DNA of 64,000 nt from Cephalotus follicularis (GCA_001972305.1 BDDD01000077.1:560774-624773), one strand, 5' to 3'. Counted from the first letter of the stretch, positions 30,416 to 44,040 are shown. A program made the numbers and translations. The notes: generated by a model not told the origin, from the letters alone.

Positions 30416-32888
30416 TGTAATACCCTACTTTTCATATGTGTTTTTACGAACTTTTTATGTGTTCGTTTCGGGCTTTTAATTTCCGTTAATTTTAAAGTCC
30501 CGTTGCCCTTTGTTTTGGGCCTATGTGTGTTATGCAATGTTTGGTCTGAATTTATTGTTATTTAATCAAAAATTTTATTTTATTAAAACAATTTTTCTTA
30601 TTTTAAAAATCCTTTTATTTCATTTATTTTAATTATTTCCTTTATTCCTTTTATTTCTTTTTCCTTTTTTCCTTTCTTTCTTATTTTCTTCTTCTTTCCT
30701 ATTTCTTTCACTTCTTCTCCCGAACTCTCCCTCCCCTCATTACTCTCACACGTCTTCAATCTCCAATTTCCATATTAAACTGATTCTTGTTCCCTCTTCT
30801 TCCTTTTTGAGCAGATTTTGTCTTCTTTTTCCTTTTGTGAGTGTCATTTTCATTCTATATCTGCCTCCATCTTTTTCTGTTATGTGCCACTGCTGAATCT
30901 GCATTGTTGGAGTCTGTTTGATTCTTGTGAAATCGTTACAGAGGTAATCTCAATTCCTTTGGTTGTTCTTTTGGGTTGAATTCTTTTGGTTTGCTAAGCA
31001 TGCCTTTGTTTTGCTTTCTTTGGCCTCTGTTTTGTTCACAGCCGGGTAACAAATTAATTGTGCTGTTCTCGTTGCGTTTTCGTGTTCTTGGTAACCATTA
31101 CAGGTTAGTTAAATTCGTTCTCTACTGTGAAGGATTGGCTACATTGTCATAATTGCAGTTTCATGTCCTTAACTGTCCTTTGGTTTTGATTCCTACGTAT
31201 ATATGTTTAATCATAGTGTTAGTAAGACTGTCAACATGTTTTATACACCTTCAACATGTCATAATCTAGTTTTAAAGTCTGCTAATTATAGTGGATAGAA
31301 ATCTGGACATATATGTATGCATATTACTCTTGCTTTCTCTAGGAAGTCAAGCCACTGTCCAGATATTTCTAGGACAATTATGTGTTTCTATGTCATCTAA
31401 ATGTCATACATGGTCGTATAATTGTGTCCATGTGTCTCTGGTTTAGTGTTGTACTCGTTTGAATCAGTTTCAATATAAAAATAGTCATGTTGCTGCTGTT
31501 CTGTCGTCCAGACAGTCGGTTATTCTTGTGGACAGTCGGCTGGATTGGATGTGCAGTCGACTGCCATATGAACACAGTCGACTGTCTTGGGTTGTGTAGT
31601 CGACTGGATCTATGAACCAGTCGACTGTCTGCATTCTGGTTTGAGTAGTCGACTGGACCTTGTGATTAGTCGACTGGTGCTCTGTAATAGTCGACTGTTT
31701 TGCCTAGAAAAGTACTGTTTTCAACTGTTTTGCTCCGTTTGTTCTCCGAATCGATCCGGGTCTTTTCCAAACATAGTAATGAGTCTGTATAATGTTTCTG
31801 ATGTGTCTTAGACTCTTATACGTATGATTTTGGGTGTCTTTAGATTTTTGTGCTTCAAGTGGAGTTTGTTGAATCATCTATCCGTAAGTGCATTGTGAAT
31901 GCATAAGGTAGGGATCTTCATTTCTTGATACCCTCCTATCGGTTTTATTGTTGTAAATAAAAGATAGTTTTGCTTTATGAATAATGTACGGATTTCTATC
32001 GTTTCCTTGGCTATCTGATATTTCGAACTGAAAACAGTTTTGCTATGCTTCTTCGTTTATGAAATTGATAATGTTTTTGACATGTTTCGAAAATGAAGTT
32101 GGTTTGAAATTTTTTTAAATGATTCTGACTTTATGCATATGATATGAAATGATACGATATGTTACGATATGATCACCTCTTTATAGTGAAGTATAAATGA
32201 GTTGATGATTTGGGTTATGAAATGTATGTTATGATACCGTTGTGAGCGGTTTCCAAATATGTTATGTGAAAGCATATTTTATGTGGTTTTAAATTGATTT
32301 CGATAAATCAATGTTTTTGAAACGATTGATTACTAAGTATTGTACCCACCTATGGGGCGTAGCATAGGCACATCGTAGGCCTGGCACGGGGACGTGACAC
32401 TTCCGTGGCAGTGTGATTAGTCTACGGCGTCTCTGAGTGTTATGAATAAATCCCATGAGGTGGATTTATGGATCCACTATGTATGATAGAGGCGTATGAA
32501 TCGATTCTAGTTTATGATATGTGATCTGAGGTGTGATCAGATATGTGATATGTGAGAATTGACTTGTGTAGTGCCATACACTTCAATTCTAGGAGATGAC
32601 CACCCTATGTGTTTGGATCCCTAGGAGTGTGATCCCTATGTTATGTCTAGTGGTCATAAACTATGATACTTATATTTTTATGATTTAAATTTGGAACTTG
32701 GATATGTTTAAGTCTTTCCGGAAATGATTAATTGCTAAGTTTTTAAATGTTTCAGTTATGTTTAGACCGCCACGTTTTTGACTAATAAAGTAATGATTTG
32801 ATAAGATATGTTATGCATATGATCAGATATGTTATGATAGGTTATGTATTATGACCTGTGACAACTCTCGCCGTCCAGGGGTGTTACA
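30416..32888 (+). mobile_element. solo LTR with TSD ACATG
   Basis: It starts TGTAATACCC and ends GGGGTGTTACA, 2473 bp, flanked by exact ACATG at 30411-30415 and 32889-32893. The terminal sequences are of the Gypsy/chromovirus kind. Inside are a long T/C-rich tract (30590-30790), the CAGTCGACTG palindrome cluster (31508-31702) and a segment around 32330-32650 (GCACGGGGACGTGACAC). There are no coding domains. It interrupts the integrase of element E. Confidence 0.95.
31508..31702. repeat. CAGTCGACTG palindrome cluster
   Basis: About ten copies of CAGTCGACTG, TAGTCGACTGG, CAGTCGGCTGG and variants occur over 195 bp. They have the same frame as the solo LTR at 1178-2232 but mostly a TCGA core. 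Confidence 0.88.
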
Positions 32889-32893
32889 ACATG

Positions 32894-35040
32894 TCTGTCC
32901 CGGCTTTCCTGAAAATCCATACTACAAGCTTGAAGCATATCTTCTAGCGTTCGAATCGCCCGTTCTGATAGGTCGTCTGTCTGCGGGTGGAAAGCAGAGT
33001 TGAAGTTTTACTTTGTCCCCAAGGATTTCTGTAAACCTTTCTAGAATCGTGAGGTGCACCTTGGATCCCGATCATTGGTGATCGATACTAGCACTCCGTG
33101 TAACTTGAGTATTTCTGACACATACATATCCATTAGTCGCTCAAGGGGGTAATTATCATGGAGATAGGAAATGTGCTAACTTTGTCAATCAGTCGATAAT
33201 CGTCCATACAACATTGTGGTTCCTTGGCGTCCTCGGTAGCCCTATAACGAAATCCATGGTTATGTGCTCTCACTTCCACTCCAGTATTTGTAACGAGTGC
33301 AACATCCCCATGGGCCTTTGGTGTTTAGCCTTTAGTTGCTGACATACGAGAAATCTCTCAACAAATTCAGCAATTTCTCTCTTCATGTTGTTCCTTCCCA
33401 CCTCTCCCGTAAATCTCATGCGTATTTGTGTTCCGCAGATGTACGAAAAATTTTGAGTTATGAGGTTCAAGCAGGATCCTTTTTCAACTCAGGGTCAGAT
33501 GGAACCACAATCTTGTTCGATAACACAAAACTTCATTAGTCCCCACATTGAACTCTAGAAACCTTCCTTCTCATACTCCTTCCATTATCTTCACCAATTT
33601 CAGATCACTGCACTATGCTGCTTTCACCTTTTCTATCAATGAGGGTTGGGCCACAAGTTATGCCAAATATCCCTTTGATCCTCGCCCACAAAATTATATG
33701 CCCTTTCTTTCCAAGTCTAGGAGTAAGAGTTTTTGAGTGGTTATTAACATGGCTAAGCTTCATGTATTCTTCTGGCTAAAGCAACAACGACAACATTTGC
33801 CTTTCCAGGGTGATACTGTATTGTACAGTCGTAATCCTTCAAGAACTTGAACCATCTTCTCTACCTCATATTCAACTCTTTTTGTATGGAGATGTACTTA
33901 AGATGATCTGTGTAGATCTCAGACTTCTCTTCATATAGATAATCCCACCAAATTTTTAGATAAAAAATCCCTGCTGCAAATTCTAAATCATGCGTTGGGT
34001 AATTCTGTTCGTGAGTCTTAAGTTGTCTTGAGGTGTAAGCAATTACTTTTCCTTGCTGCATCAAGACATATCTGAGTCCCTTATCGGATGCATCACTGGA
34101 GATGACAAACCCTTTTGACTCCGTTGGTAGGGTCAAGACTGACGCTTTCACCAAACGCCTCTTGAACTCTTTAAATCTCTTCTCACACTCATCTGTCCAT
34201 ACATACTTCACATTCTTCATGGTCAACTTTGTCAATAGGTTCCCGATGGTTGAAAGGTTTTTCAGAAACCATCAATAATATCCAGCAATGCCCAAGAAAT
34301 TTCTTATCTCTATTACCAATGCAGGACTCTTCCATTCCTCTACCGCACTTGTCTTTTCTGGATCCCTTGTAATTCCATCCTGAGTGATAACATGGCCTAG
34401 AAAGGCCATTTCGTCCAATCAGAACTCACACTTACTCCGTTTTGCATACAATTGCTTCTACTTGACCAGTTGCAAAACTGTTCTCAAATGCTCCTTATGT
34501 TCCTTATGACTATTAGAATATACCAAGATGTCATCGATGAATATTACCACAAACTAGTGTAAGAATTCTCTAAAAACACTGTTCATTAATTCCATAAAGG
34601 CTGTTGGAGCGTTGGTTAATCCGAACGGCATTACCAAAATCTCATAATGCTTGTATCTCATTCAAAAAGCAGTTTTGGGTACATCCTTCTTTTTAACCTT
34701 CAACTAATGGTACCCAGACCTGGAGATCAATCTTTGAAAAGCACTTCGATTCTCGAAGCTGATTGAATAAATCATTGATTCGGGGTAGTGGATACTTATT
34801 CTTGATTGTGACCCTATTAAGTTTGCGATAATTGATATATAGTCTCATCAAACCAACTTTCTTCTTTAGAAACATCACATGAGCTCCCTTTGGTGATACA
34901 CTTGGTTGAATAAACCCTTTCTCCACTAATCCTTGCAGTTGCTTTTTTAATTCCTTGAGTTCCATCAGCGTTATGCGATACAGATTTTTAGAGATTGCCG
35001 CTGTCCCCCATATTTGTACGATTTTGATATCCCTGTCAAG
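32894..35040 (-). pseudogene. Gypsy E RT, RNase H and integrase core
   Basis: From 35040 down, the RT start reads [24 protein letters not shown] and then [12 protein letters not shown]. An RNase H segment follows (34235-33861) with [25 protein letters not shown] and [14 protein letters not shown]. The integrase zinc region (33470-33270) reads REIAEFVERFLVCQQLKAKH, and a decayed core runs to 32894. Frames change repeatedly. The RT N-terminal linker and the protease are missing upstream of 35040, where an inserted sequence begins. Confidence 0.85.
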
Positions 35041-35430
35041 CAATCAATCACACAGAAAATAATGATAAAGTAAAAGACATAGAGTTACCCAGATTCACCC
35101 CAATTCAGGGCTACGTCCTGCACAAGGAGATTTTACTATAGATTCAATAGCCTCCTCACACCACTCTCTGTTACAATGATAAACCCTCATAAGAGATTTG
35201 TTTATATAGGCAATACTAGGAAACCCTAGTATTCAAGTAGCTATTCATGGGCCAGGCCCAAACTACTAATAATTAATATATAAAAACCAGGCTTGCATTC
35301 GATTAAGAAAACCTGGTATCCTTTCAAGGGCGTTGCCCCTGAGCCCCAGCCTACTGACCAGGTAGCGAGACCCCCATTCACTCACCGGGGAGCGGAATCC
35401 CCGGTTTTCCATGCAATAAGGTCGTTGTAG
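35041..35430. other. unidentified insertion between Gypsy E gag and RT
   Basis: Non-coding sequence begins TCAAGCAATCAATCACACAG and includes GGGCTACGTCCTGCACAAGG, a string reminiscent of the ACGTCC module in the Copia LTRs, and the palindromic CTAGGAAACCCTAG. No duplication or clear terminal dinucleotides could be set. It occupies the place of the missing protease, so it may be a short LTR-derived insertion accompanied by a deletion. Confidence 0.4.
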
Positions 35431-36352
35431 TACCGTTGATATTTCGAAGTAGATACCAACTACAACAGTACAACGTCTATTGCGAACTCGACGATCCTGG
35501 ATTTGGGGTTGAAGACACTCCGCTGCCTTATGTCCGTTATCCCGACACTTTAGACAAGCTCCTGTTAACATACGACAAACTCCAATACGTATTCTCCCAC
35601 AAGTATGACAGAGATTCTGGTTCATCGGTGTAGAACTACTCTGATTCGGTTTCTTGTCGCCAAATGACACCTTCTTCTAGCCATCGATTCTCCTCTTCTA
35701 AGACTCTTGCTGCTCGCCTCGCTATTGTTGGGATTCCACGTTATCCATCTCGATCCTCAAGGCATTTTGAAGTTCACCCTGGTACGATGTTACTTCTTGT
35801 ACCAAAAGGAGTCTCATTATGCTTGGCTAGAGCCTCTAGTGGAAATGAGCCGCCCTCTTCTCCTCATATTCCATCATCGATTCTTTCTCTGCTTTATTCA
35901 ATATCAAGAAATTGTGCTCCATCTTATCCTTCATTGTTTGTGGGAAATACTTACTCAAGAAAAGCTCAATGAAAGTTGTTTGCGTCATCCCAACAACTTC
36001 TTCCGGTGTCTTCATATGCTCCACCATTCTCCGCCATTGAACCACTTTACCAGAGAGTTTGTAAACAACAAACTTTACCCTCTGGTGGTCGGTGCAGTCT
36101 AAGGCCATGAAGATGTTCTTGAGACCAAGGAGTCATTCCACAGCTTCCAACAGTTTCGCCATCTCCGAGAACATCTTAGGGTACTTCTTGGTGAACTGCT
36201 CCAGTTGGCCCTGCTCGATGATTCATCTGTGGATGGTTGTTGTTGTTGTTGGCAATGGATTGAGCAAGCTAACTTAACACGTTGATCAAGAAATCATTTC
36301 CCTCCTCATTTTGTGTACGTCCTGGTAATCTACATCCTCATTGATCGGCCAT
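35431..36352 (-). pseudogene. Gypsy E gag (broken)
   Basis: From ATG 36352 (MADQ) stops occur early. About 36108-35836 is a clear gag core (FVVYKLSGKVVQWRRM, then EEVVGMTQTTFIELFLSKYF and EYEEKRAAHF). After a shifted region a knuckle-like CHTCGR...CLKCRDNGHKAAEC lies at about 35610-35500. Gag forms the particle and binds element RNA. The start was chosen for position just after the leader; an upstream start cannot be excluded because of the insertion at 36419. Confidence 0.75.
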
Positions 36353-37824
36353 CTAATATGTCAGCATAAGTTAGCATGGAGTTATTGATATTAACTCGTG
36401 GTCATAGATATAACTCTTTGTTAGATTAGGGGTGTCCCTACATGCCACGTGGTATGGTGCTTGTATTTATACACTCTTGATTTATACAGTTCTGTATTCT
36501 ATTTATGTTCTATGTGCAAATTTCTTTATATTGGCATGATTATATGGCTCATCCCAACAAACCAAAAGGAACAGAATAATTGATTTTAAATTAACTGTAT
36601 GCCATATATAGCCCTGTCACATCAAAGGGTTGGATCTCTTACCATGGAGTCCATGAGAATGAGATCCTTATTCCCTGTGACTAAACTTTTGCAAGTTATG
36701 GGTTCACTTTGTTTAGGCCATTGTTGAACCATGGTAAAGACTTGCCACATTATGCTTGCTCCCAGGGAGGGAGGATGGATCTTTTCATGGATCATTCGGT
36801 ATTAGCCTAAAGCTAATGTGGGGTGCGTGCATAAATGCATGATGCTGAACTGACCCACAATAGGATCCCTATTTGGATAGTCAATACCCATGTTAATAGG
36901 GATTCCTATGGTCTCGGTAGTGTATAGTCTATGGTGACTAGTAGGTCTACACCTGCGTTGTCTCCTTTGACCTGAGCGGCTAGCATGCATTGTGTGCTGA
37001 CTGCTTGACTTTGATTTTCACCTTCCCCAGCACTAGCCACGTGCTGGCAAAAGGGTTGTCTTTGGGTCTTGTGGAAGCCGTATTGAGATGTATGAGTGAG
37101 TGCGAAACAAGGGATCGTCACACCCGGGCTAAGGGTGGCCAACTCTATTTATCTGTGTACGCCACAGACTTAAAATCCTGATCAGGTTATAGACGGACCG
37201 GAGACGGGGTAGTTTCCATGTGAGGTCTGTCATAGTCTCAGTGCGATCATAGATATTTAGTATCATAACTAAATCTAGGGGTGACATTCATCCAAACCCT
37301 AGACCGTTGATCGAAGCTAAGTATGATGAGGGAAACATGACACATATGCCGATGACTGGATAAAGCGACTATCTATTTGGTCCCTGATTGATAGACGTGG
37401 TAATACACGGATCCGGGGGGTGAATGGAGATCACACCGGGGATATTTTAATAGTCAGTGACTATTAGAATAGTTGTACCAAATAAACAGGATGATCTGGG
37501 AATTTATCATCATACTGGAGATCAACAGGCTTTTGGGTCCTGCCTGACTTTGAACTGGTTGATGTATAGAGAAACATGTCATTTAGTAAAAGGTTGACAT
37601 CAAGGAGATGTTACTTTGCTAGTGAATATTTTATTTGCTGGATTCGGGTCCATGCAGTACCACAATAAAATATTCCAAGCGAAGGGTTGATATGAATTTA
37701 CATTAAGTGCTTTGGGAACTTATTGTAAAGAGAGAGCATTGCGCTACCTTTGGGCTTGGGATTTAATCCCATGTTTTGGCCTAATTTTGGGCCAAAGGGT
37801 GGACCATTTTGGCTTGTAATTTTG

Positions 37825-39979
37825 TGTTGGAATCAGAGCAACCGACTCCAGTGCCAAAATGGACATAGGGTGTAGGAGTGTAGAATAAAAATTTTAAACA
37901 ATCAATCATGAAGCGGAAGAACACCCAATATAACAAAACAAGTCCACAAAGGCACGTCCGCAGATCCCATGGATCACCACAACATCAACAGAATTGAATT
38001 GGTGTCACCATTGCATCCAATGGTGACACACAAACATGGCAAGAAGAAGAAGAAGGGCCAAAGGTTATACCAGTGGGTGAAGGCTACTTCTATCTTTGCC
38101 GCTACAAGCTTGAGTAGATTCCCTTTGATCTTCTCCAAGCCTCAAGAACAGAAAGCAATCCTTCCAGCAAACACCAAGAGCTAGAACTCACTCACTCTCT
38201 CACTTAGCTTAGAAAAGGAGTATTGATTATGACCAATGTAGTCAATAATCAATCCACCCTAGATAAGCCTTGCTTGGTGTATATCAATTAAAGGAACACA
38301 CACTTGCAGAGAAGATTTCGAGGTACAAATTGCCCAGCAAAAGTGTCACACACATTTTCTTTCATTTGTGCAGAAATGTTTAATACCAGCCACTGATTCT
38401 CTCTCCCATTCTCCCATTTAATCAGAATCATGGCCTTTACTCCCTTGGAGTCCGAAGCCATGATTCTCACGTTTCTAAAACGTGCAAGAACGGGAGCTGG
38501 ATGCTGGAAACGAGGGAGAGATCGTGTCCACGATTTGAGCTCGTGCACAGTTTGCACGTTCTGCTCAAAGACGTCGACGCCTTCCAAAAAGACGTCGACG
38601 CCTATAGATCGTGGCATAAAAAACACATCGATGCTTTCTAAAAGACATTGATGTCTTTATCAGGAATACGCGTCGATGTCTTTCTAAAAGACGTCGACGC
38701 CTTCTGGCCAGTAAAGCACGAAAAATCTAACTCCTTTAGTGTTCTCATGTCCCTTTGAATATTAGTTAAGTAAGATCAAACATAAGTGTTTCCACAAAAT
38801 GTAAGATCCACATAACCGATATTTGACACCAAGACTTAACATGTCCAACATATTAAAGACCTAGTCATGATAAGGCAGGGACCCTTTAAAATCCTGGTTA
38901 GTTCGAGAGGTATTCACAAATTACCGAAATACCCCTAGGGTTCGGTTTAGCCATTCTAAATGGTCCTCGACCAATTTAAATGCTATTGGCATAATATCCA
39001 ATTATTATCCAGATGGAAAAATTAATCTAATTAATTTTCTTACACCTCAATAACCATAGATTTTCTAAGTCGTCGGTTCGCGTGTATTATAATCCCTTGT
39101 CATACTTGGCCCCGATTGAGGTCTAGGGTAAGGATATGTGTCAACCCTAGATAGTACCTCAATGACTAAAATATCTGATTATTACTAAGACCTTTGGTGA
39201 ACTCTCCGGGAATCTAATTTCCAGTCTACCTTAACCTTGGCCAAGGATTTCATAAGTCCATAGTATAATCAGACAATAATAGGGCCGATCACCTTCGCTC
39301 AGGTGTGACAATCCCTTATTGCGCACTCACTTATATTTGTATAGATTCGATCATACCCAAAGAGCACCCGATTGCCAGCCCTGCGCAAGGACTGGGTAAG
39401 GTGGAGATCAAAGCATAACCGTCTCCATACAATATAGAGCAGTCGCTCAGGTCTAAGGATCAGACGAGTTTAAGAACTCGCTAAGTGATCATCAGTTATA
39501 CACAACCGCAACCAGTAGGAATCACTACTGACACAAGAATAGCGACTCTCCGAACAGTGTTTCCTACGCGGGTCCTGTTCAGTGTACACGCTCCCAGTGC
39601 ACACCCCGTATTTGCCTTAGTGTCCAACACAGATGGTAGTGAGAGAATCCATCCTCCGATTCCATGAGCAGGCAACATACGCGCAAGTCTATCCGGTTCA
39701 CTAATGCCCACAAAGTGAACCTATGACTTGGAACAAGTCTGACATAAGGATTAAGGTAACCAGTCTCACAGCCTCCATGCCAGGCATCCAACCTTATGTC
39801 AGGGCATGACTAGTATAAGTAGGTAATAATTAAACTACTTCAATTATGTGATAAAATACAAGTGATATAGCCATTACAAATTTTAGCACACATCATATAT
39901 AAGAATAAGATTGTTCTATACATGGTAAGATATAATATGACAACCCATCTAATGGCTTGTCGGGTCACTATATCTAACA
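37825..39979 (-). mobile_element. solo LTR H with TSD TTTTG
   Basis: The plus-strand ends are TGTTGGAATC and ATATCTAACA, 2155 bp, flanked by exact TTTTG (37820-37824 and 39980-39984). The minus strand begins TGTTAGATATAG, like D and G (TGTTAG). A cluster of AAAGACGTCGACGCC palindromes lies at 38567-38703. It inserted in opposite orientation into solo LTR G. Confidence 0.9.
38567..38703. repeat. AAAGACGTCGACGCCTT palindrome cluster in LTR H
   Basis: Six or seven words occur, such as AAAGACGTCGACGCC, ACATCGATGC, AAAGACATTGATGTC and GCGTCGATGTC. The same frame is used in Gypsy F's LTR. Confidence 0.85.
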
Positions 39980-40879
39980 TTTTGGGCTCAATATTGTTTA
40001 ATATTGGGAGGCCCAAATGATACCCAAAAGTAGCACACAAATGTTGACTTTGTCAACTTATTTCTTCATTCATGCATCACACGGCAACAACAATTTGAGG
40101 AGATGTATATGGATGGCCATCTGAAGGAAATGAAGATATTTGTGAGATGAACATGTGAGGAAGTTACTTGGTGGAGAATTGATGAGTCATGGTTGCATTT
40201 AATGCTAAAAGACAAAACCAATAAGTAAGGCTTAACTTACTTATCAAGTTTTTGTTTTTCTCTTTTGTTAAGATAATGACTCACGACAATTAAGGATTCT
40301 CTCTTGCAATCTCTACCTCTCACATATTTCTCTCTCCCCCATCTCTCTAGTATGGCCGTGCTTCTTCTTTTGCCAAGAGTGAAGGCGCCATTTTGTCTCC
40401 AATAAGGAGACTTACATATCAACCAATTCTTTTACACTTCCTTAGTCATTTTAGGTGGAGATTTTTTTGTGTATTACATTGGATCTTTACTTAGATTGAT
40501 TTAGTATAGGTTAAACACAAAACCTCTCCATCTTCTCCTCCTTACCATGGTAAAAGGAAGGTCTTGGAGCTTTTGGTTTTGGATTAAAGAGTAGAGGGAG
40601 CTTGACTTGAAGGAAGGAGTTCTTCACTTTGGTAACACTTTCTTCTCTTTCTTTTGTCTTTGAGATTTTGAGTTACATGATGCTTGGTTATAGTTTTGGT
40701 TGTATGTTTAATTAGTGATCTTGGACATTATTTGGGACTCTTTGAAATTAAGTTTTAGGGTAATTCCATTTCTTGGGAATTAACTATTCGGTTGGAATTA
40801 AAGTTAATCACCATAATGCTGAAATTTCAAATTGAGTGCTTTCGCTGCCCTATGAGCCATAGGTTCCCAAAACTCTCTT

Positions 40880-41365
40880 CATTCAATAAGACAAAGAGGG
40901 TTCACAACTTTATTAACACTATAGCAGAGAAGTAAAATAGTTTTGAACCAATATAGTAACCCTTCTTATGTGGAGAAGGTTCACATACGAACAACAATAC
41001 ACTTATCCCTCTAAGAATAAGCGCACTAAGTTATCTAACATTTGCAACACCAAACTAACGGGTTGATAATCAACCTGAAGTTCAATCACATATTGAGTTT
41101 CCCTAATCCCTTTATGAATTGTGCTGAGGTAAAAGTGACACATCTCACGCATATCTCTCATATCGGTATCTACTCCTCCCTTAGATCATTATATCAATGA
41201 CTCAGTCCTTCATTAGTCTCTTGGAGACGATGGTAGTTCTCCCTCAAATTTGGCGCATCGAGACAAAAGTGTCCCATTAGACCAATTTTGCACCTTGTCA
41301 TCGTTGTCCTCCAGTGGTTGGTTGACTGGAGACAGAAGGCTCATTAAAGGTCGAAGGTTTGCTAC
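40880..41365 (-). other. Gypsy E leader between primer site and gag
   Basis: There is no gag motif and many stops on the minus strand. It is read as the 5' untranslated leader of E. An internal ATCTAACA at 41033-41040 resembles an LTR end but has no matching start. Confidence 0.45.
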
Positions 41366-41376
41366 CTCGGATACCA
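41366..41376 (-). other. primer binding site of Gypsy E
   Basis: The minus strand reads TGGTATCCGAG, a one-base variant of the iMet complement, three bases from the LTR start at 41380. Confidence 0.75.
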
Positions 41377-41379
41377 AAT

Positions 41380-42639
41380 TGTAATGACCCCAATGTTATA
41401 AACCCATTAATTGATGATTAGAGGTCAAAACCACATTATTTTATTAAACAATTAAGGTTCTATCTATATCAAAACTAAAACATACTCATTCAATATAGTA
41501 TAAACTAGTGTTCGTTACACACTTGGAGGTCTACGTTGAAATTAAAATGATATTACATTTTATTCAAAAAGAAAACAAAGTGCATAATTAAACAATATAT
41601 TCTTCTCCCAAATTCCCCTGCACATAAGCTCACCCGATCTATAAGTTGCTTAATTTGAACCTGACAGCAAACAAATACAAAGAGTGAGCTCAATTAGCCC
41701 AATAAGGAGGAAACATCAAATAAAAACATAGTTGAATAAATTCAATAGCATAAGATCAGAGAATACACTAAGAAATTTTAAAAAAATAGATAAAACGATT
41801 TCACTAAATCATTGAGAAGACAAAGGGTTTTCTGAGACCCTATTATACCATTACGCATGGCATTATTCATTAATTATGTTGGAAGCTCTCGGTATTACCA
41901 CCAACCTTTCCTGGTATTGGATCACATGCATGGATCAGACGCCATCCATCATTTTGGGCACACACCTAGTATGATAATATCATTCACATTATACTCAGTC
42001 CATTTCTCATTACTGAGTAGAAATACAGTACTCGGTTTTCCCATCGTTCATCAATTCAAGTAAGAATAATTTGACCAAAAAATTTTAAGACAACTTTTCA
42101 GACAAAAGAATTTGAAATATTGAAGAACTAAAAGCACAAGGTTGAAGTGGACATCTCAATGATTTTTGAATGGTAAGATTCGTAAAATTTTGATAAGTAA
42201 CAAAGTCACAATGAATGTTTGAAGTTGCACGTCCTACAAGTAGAAATTTAGAAACCAAATTGTGTAAAAGCTAAAATAACTCATACTAGGGATCAAAATC
42301 TGGAAAAACTCAAAACATGAAAGTTGTATAGGACATATAAATACTTCAAACTAGAAAATTTCCTAATTTTTTTAAATAATTGAAGTCTCTATGAATTTGT
42401 TTTGTAAACCTTTTCTACATGCAGGGATAGGGATACCTTATCACGGATTCATAGCTCCATATCTTATTTTGAATGAAAACATATCTTACAAGTTGATATG
42501 TGTAAAAAAAAAAAAAGATCTAGAGAGACTAGGAGATGGATCAAACTCCTTATCTTTCACCAATTGGATTGCTTAACTAAAAACTAAATTGTTCTCTTTT
42601 CTACTGTCACCATCGAAAACACACACACACACACACACA

Positions 42640-42686
<47 letters not shown>

Positions 42687-43319
42687 TGTATGTGTTATGA
42701 AAATACAAAGGTTTGAGCCTATCTCACCTGAGGGGTTTATATAGGGGTGTCAATCATGCATGTGTGACAGTGGTCATTCAAGAAGGCATTTGGAGGAGAT
42801 ATGAAGGAGGGTTCGGTTATACATGGTCAAAATGGGGGCTAGAAGACTCTTTTATATGTAACTTCAAAGGCATTGCATTCAAAAATACTTTTAAGACTTA
42901 GGATAGAAAATAATATGTAAAATGGATAAATAAATGAAAAAAATCCTCTCTTCTCTAACAATAATAGCCAGCCTTGGGGTATAAAAATACCCTCTCAACT
43001 CTTTTTATTTACTACAATGCCACTCACATATGGAATGCCAATGTTGTCATTTGTGCCATGTAAATCATAGTTTTTTTAATGTAGAATTCTAATTTTAAGC
43101 ACACTAATAACATATCAAACCTATGTATTATTTAAAGAATTTAAACAATACTTAAGTTCATCACAGAACTTAAGTTCGTCACAAAGCTTTATAGGTGTTA
43201 AGTTGAAAATTACTAATTTAGATCTATCGCTGAGAAATGTTCTAAAACTTATGTAACACAATTACTAATAAGAAGGAAATGTTAAAACCTATGTAACCCA
43301 ATTATTAATAAGAAGAATA
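41380..43319 (-). repeat. 5' LTR of Gypsy E (right end cut by element D)
   Basis: The plus-strand start is TGTAATGACCCC. The LTR includes an (AC)n(TC)n microsatellite (42618-42683). Its last 240 bp match 29445-29690. The LTR's outer end is lost or separated where element D inserted at 43319. Confidence 0.6.
42618..42683. repeat. compound (AC)n(TC)n microsatellite
   Basis: An AC run passes directly into a long TC run. It is the longest dinucleotide tract in the window. Confidence 0.95.
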
Positions 43320-44040
43320 TGTCAGGAACGCGTGGCCCACACGCAGCGGAAGACTTATCAATCTGGACTTTAGGGGTTATGGCTGATTAACTTTAATTTT
43401 CCACAAATAGATTAATCCCCAAGCAATGGGATGCCCTAATCTAATTTCGAATTGTCCTAATAAATTCCAAGGAACTCTAATCAACATTAAAACAAACCAA
43501 AACCAAAACCAAGCATAAGGAATTTGGGATTCGAATAGGGTTGCCGTAAACCCTAACAAATGGGCACACACATAGACTCACAAGGCGAACACACAATATC
43601 CTAGCCTAATGCCCAAGAAACCCAATTCCACACATCCCTAACCCTAAGGGATGAGAATGGAGCACCAACAAACACCATGGAGGTTCGGCTAGGGTTTTCC
43701 AAAACCCTTACCAACACCCACTGCCATGGCGACACAAGGGGAAGAAGAAGAAGAGACTCTTACCAGTGGTGAAGACTCCTTCTTTCAAGATAATCTCCCT
43801 CTCCACTTGAATCCAAGAAATCCAAGCTCCTCCAAGAAAATCCTCAAACCACGAATGAGGAAGGTGAAGGCCAAGTGTTTAACCTAGTCTAAATCACTCT
43901 AGGTAAAGATAAAGAGCCGTGTGCAAGTTATCTCCACATATTATGAACTTTTAGTGGTGAAAGGAGGCTTGAAAATGGCTGCAATTCGCACCAGGTGACG
44001 TAGGCATCAACGTGTAGGCGATAGGCATCGACGTGTACGC

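Larger units (their letters stand above)
36419..40874 (+). mobile_element. solo LTR G containing solo LTR H
   Basis: It starts TGTTAGATTAGG. 36419-37690 aligns with the reverse complement of D's LTR (46560-47743), for example GACGTGGTAATACACGGATC. After H is removed the sequence continues at 39985 and its end (TTAAAGTTAATC...GCTTTCGCTG...GGTTCCCAAAACT) parallels the D LTR end. CTCTT flanks it at 36414-36418 and 40875-40879. The final dinucleotide is CT rather than CA, so the right boundary is less certain. The length without H is about 2.3 kb, close to D's 2.48 kb. It sits in the leader of element E. Confidence 0.65.
29101..43319 (-). mobile_element. Gypsy element E (chromovirus type), interrupted twice
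   Basis: In minus-strand order the parts are 5' LTR (41380-43319), primer site (41366-41376, TGGTATCCGAG), leader (40875-41365), gag (36352 to about 35431), RT, RNase H and integrase (35040 to 29818), chromodomain, polypurine tract (about 29697-29711) and 3' LTR remnant (ending GTGTAACA at 29694). It is interrupted by solo LTR G/H (36419-40874) in the leader and by the solo LTR at 30416-32888 in integrase. The two LTR ends share about 240 bp (29445-29690 and 43080-43319). Confidence 0.75.

Noticed and set aside
30416..32888. A T/C-rich tract and CAGTCGACTG cluster as a host gene promoter
   Set aside because: Exact ACATG duplications and TG...CA ends define a solo LTR, and Gypsy integrase coding continues on both sides.
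37828..37840. TGGAATCAGAGCA as a primer binding site for LTR G
   Set aside because: The exact TTTTG duplication at 37820 and 39980 shows that this string is the start of solo LTR H, not sequence after the end of G.
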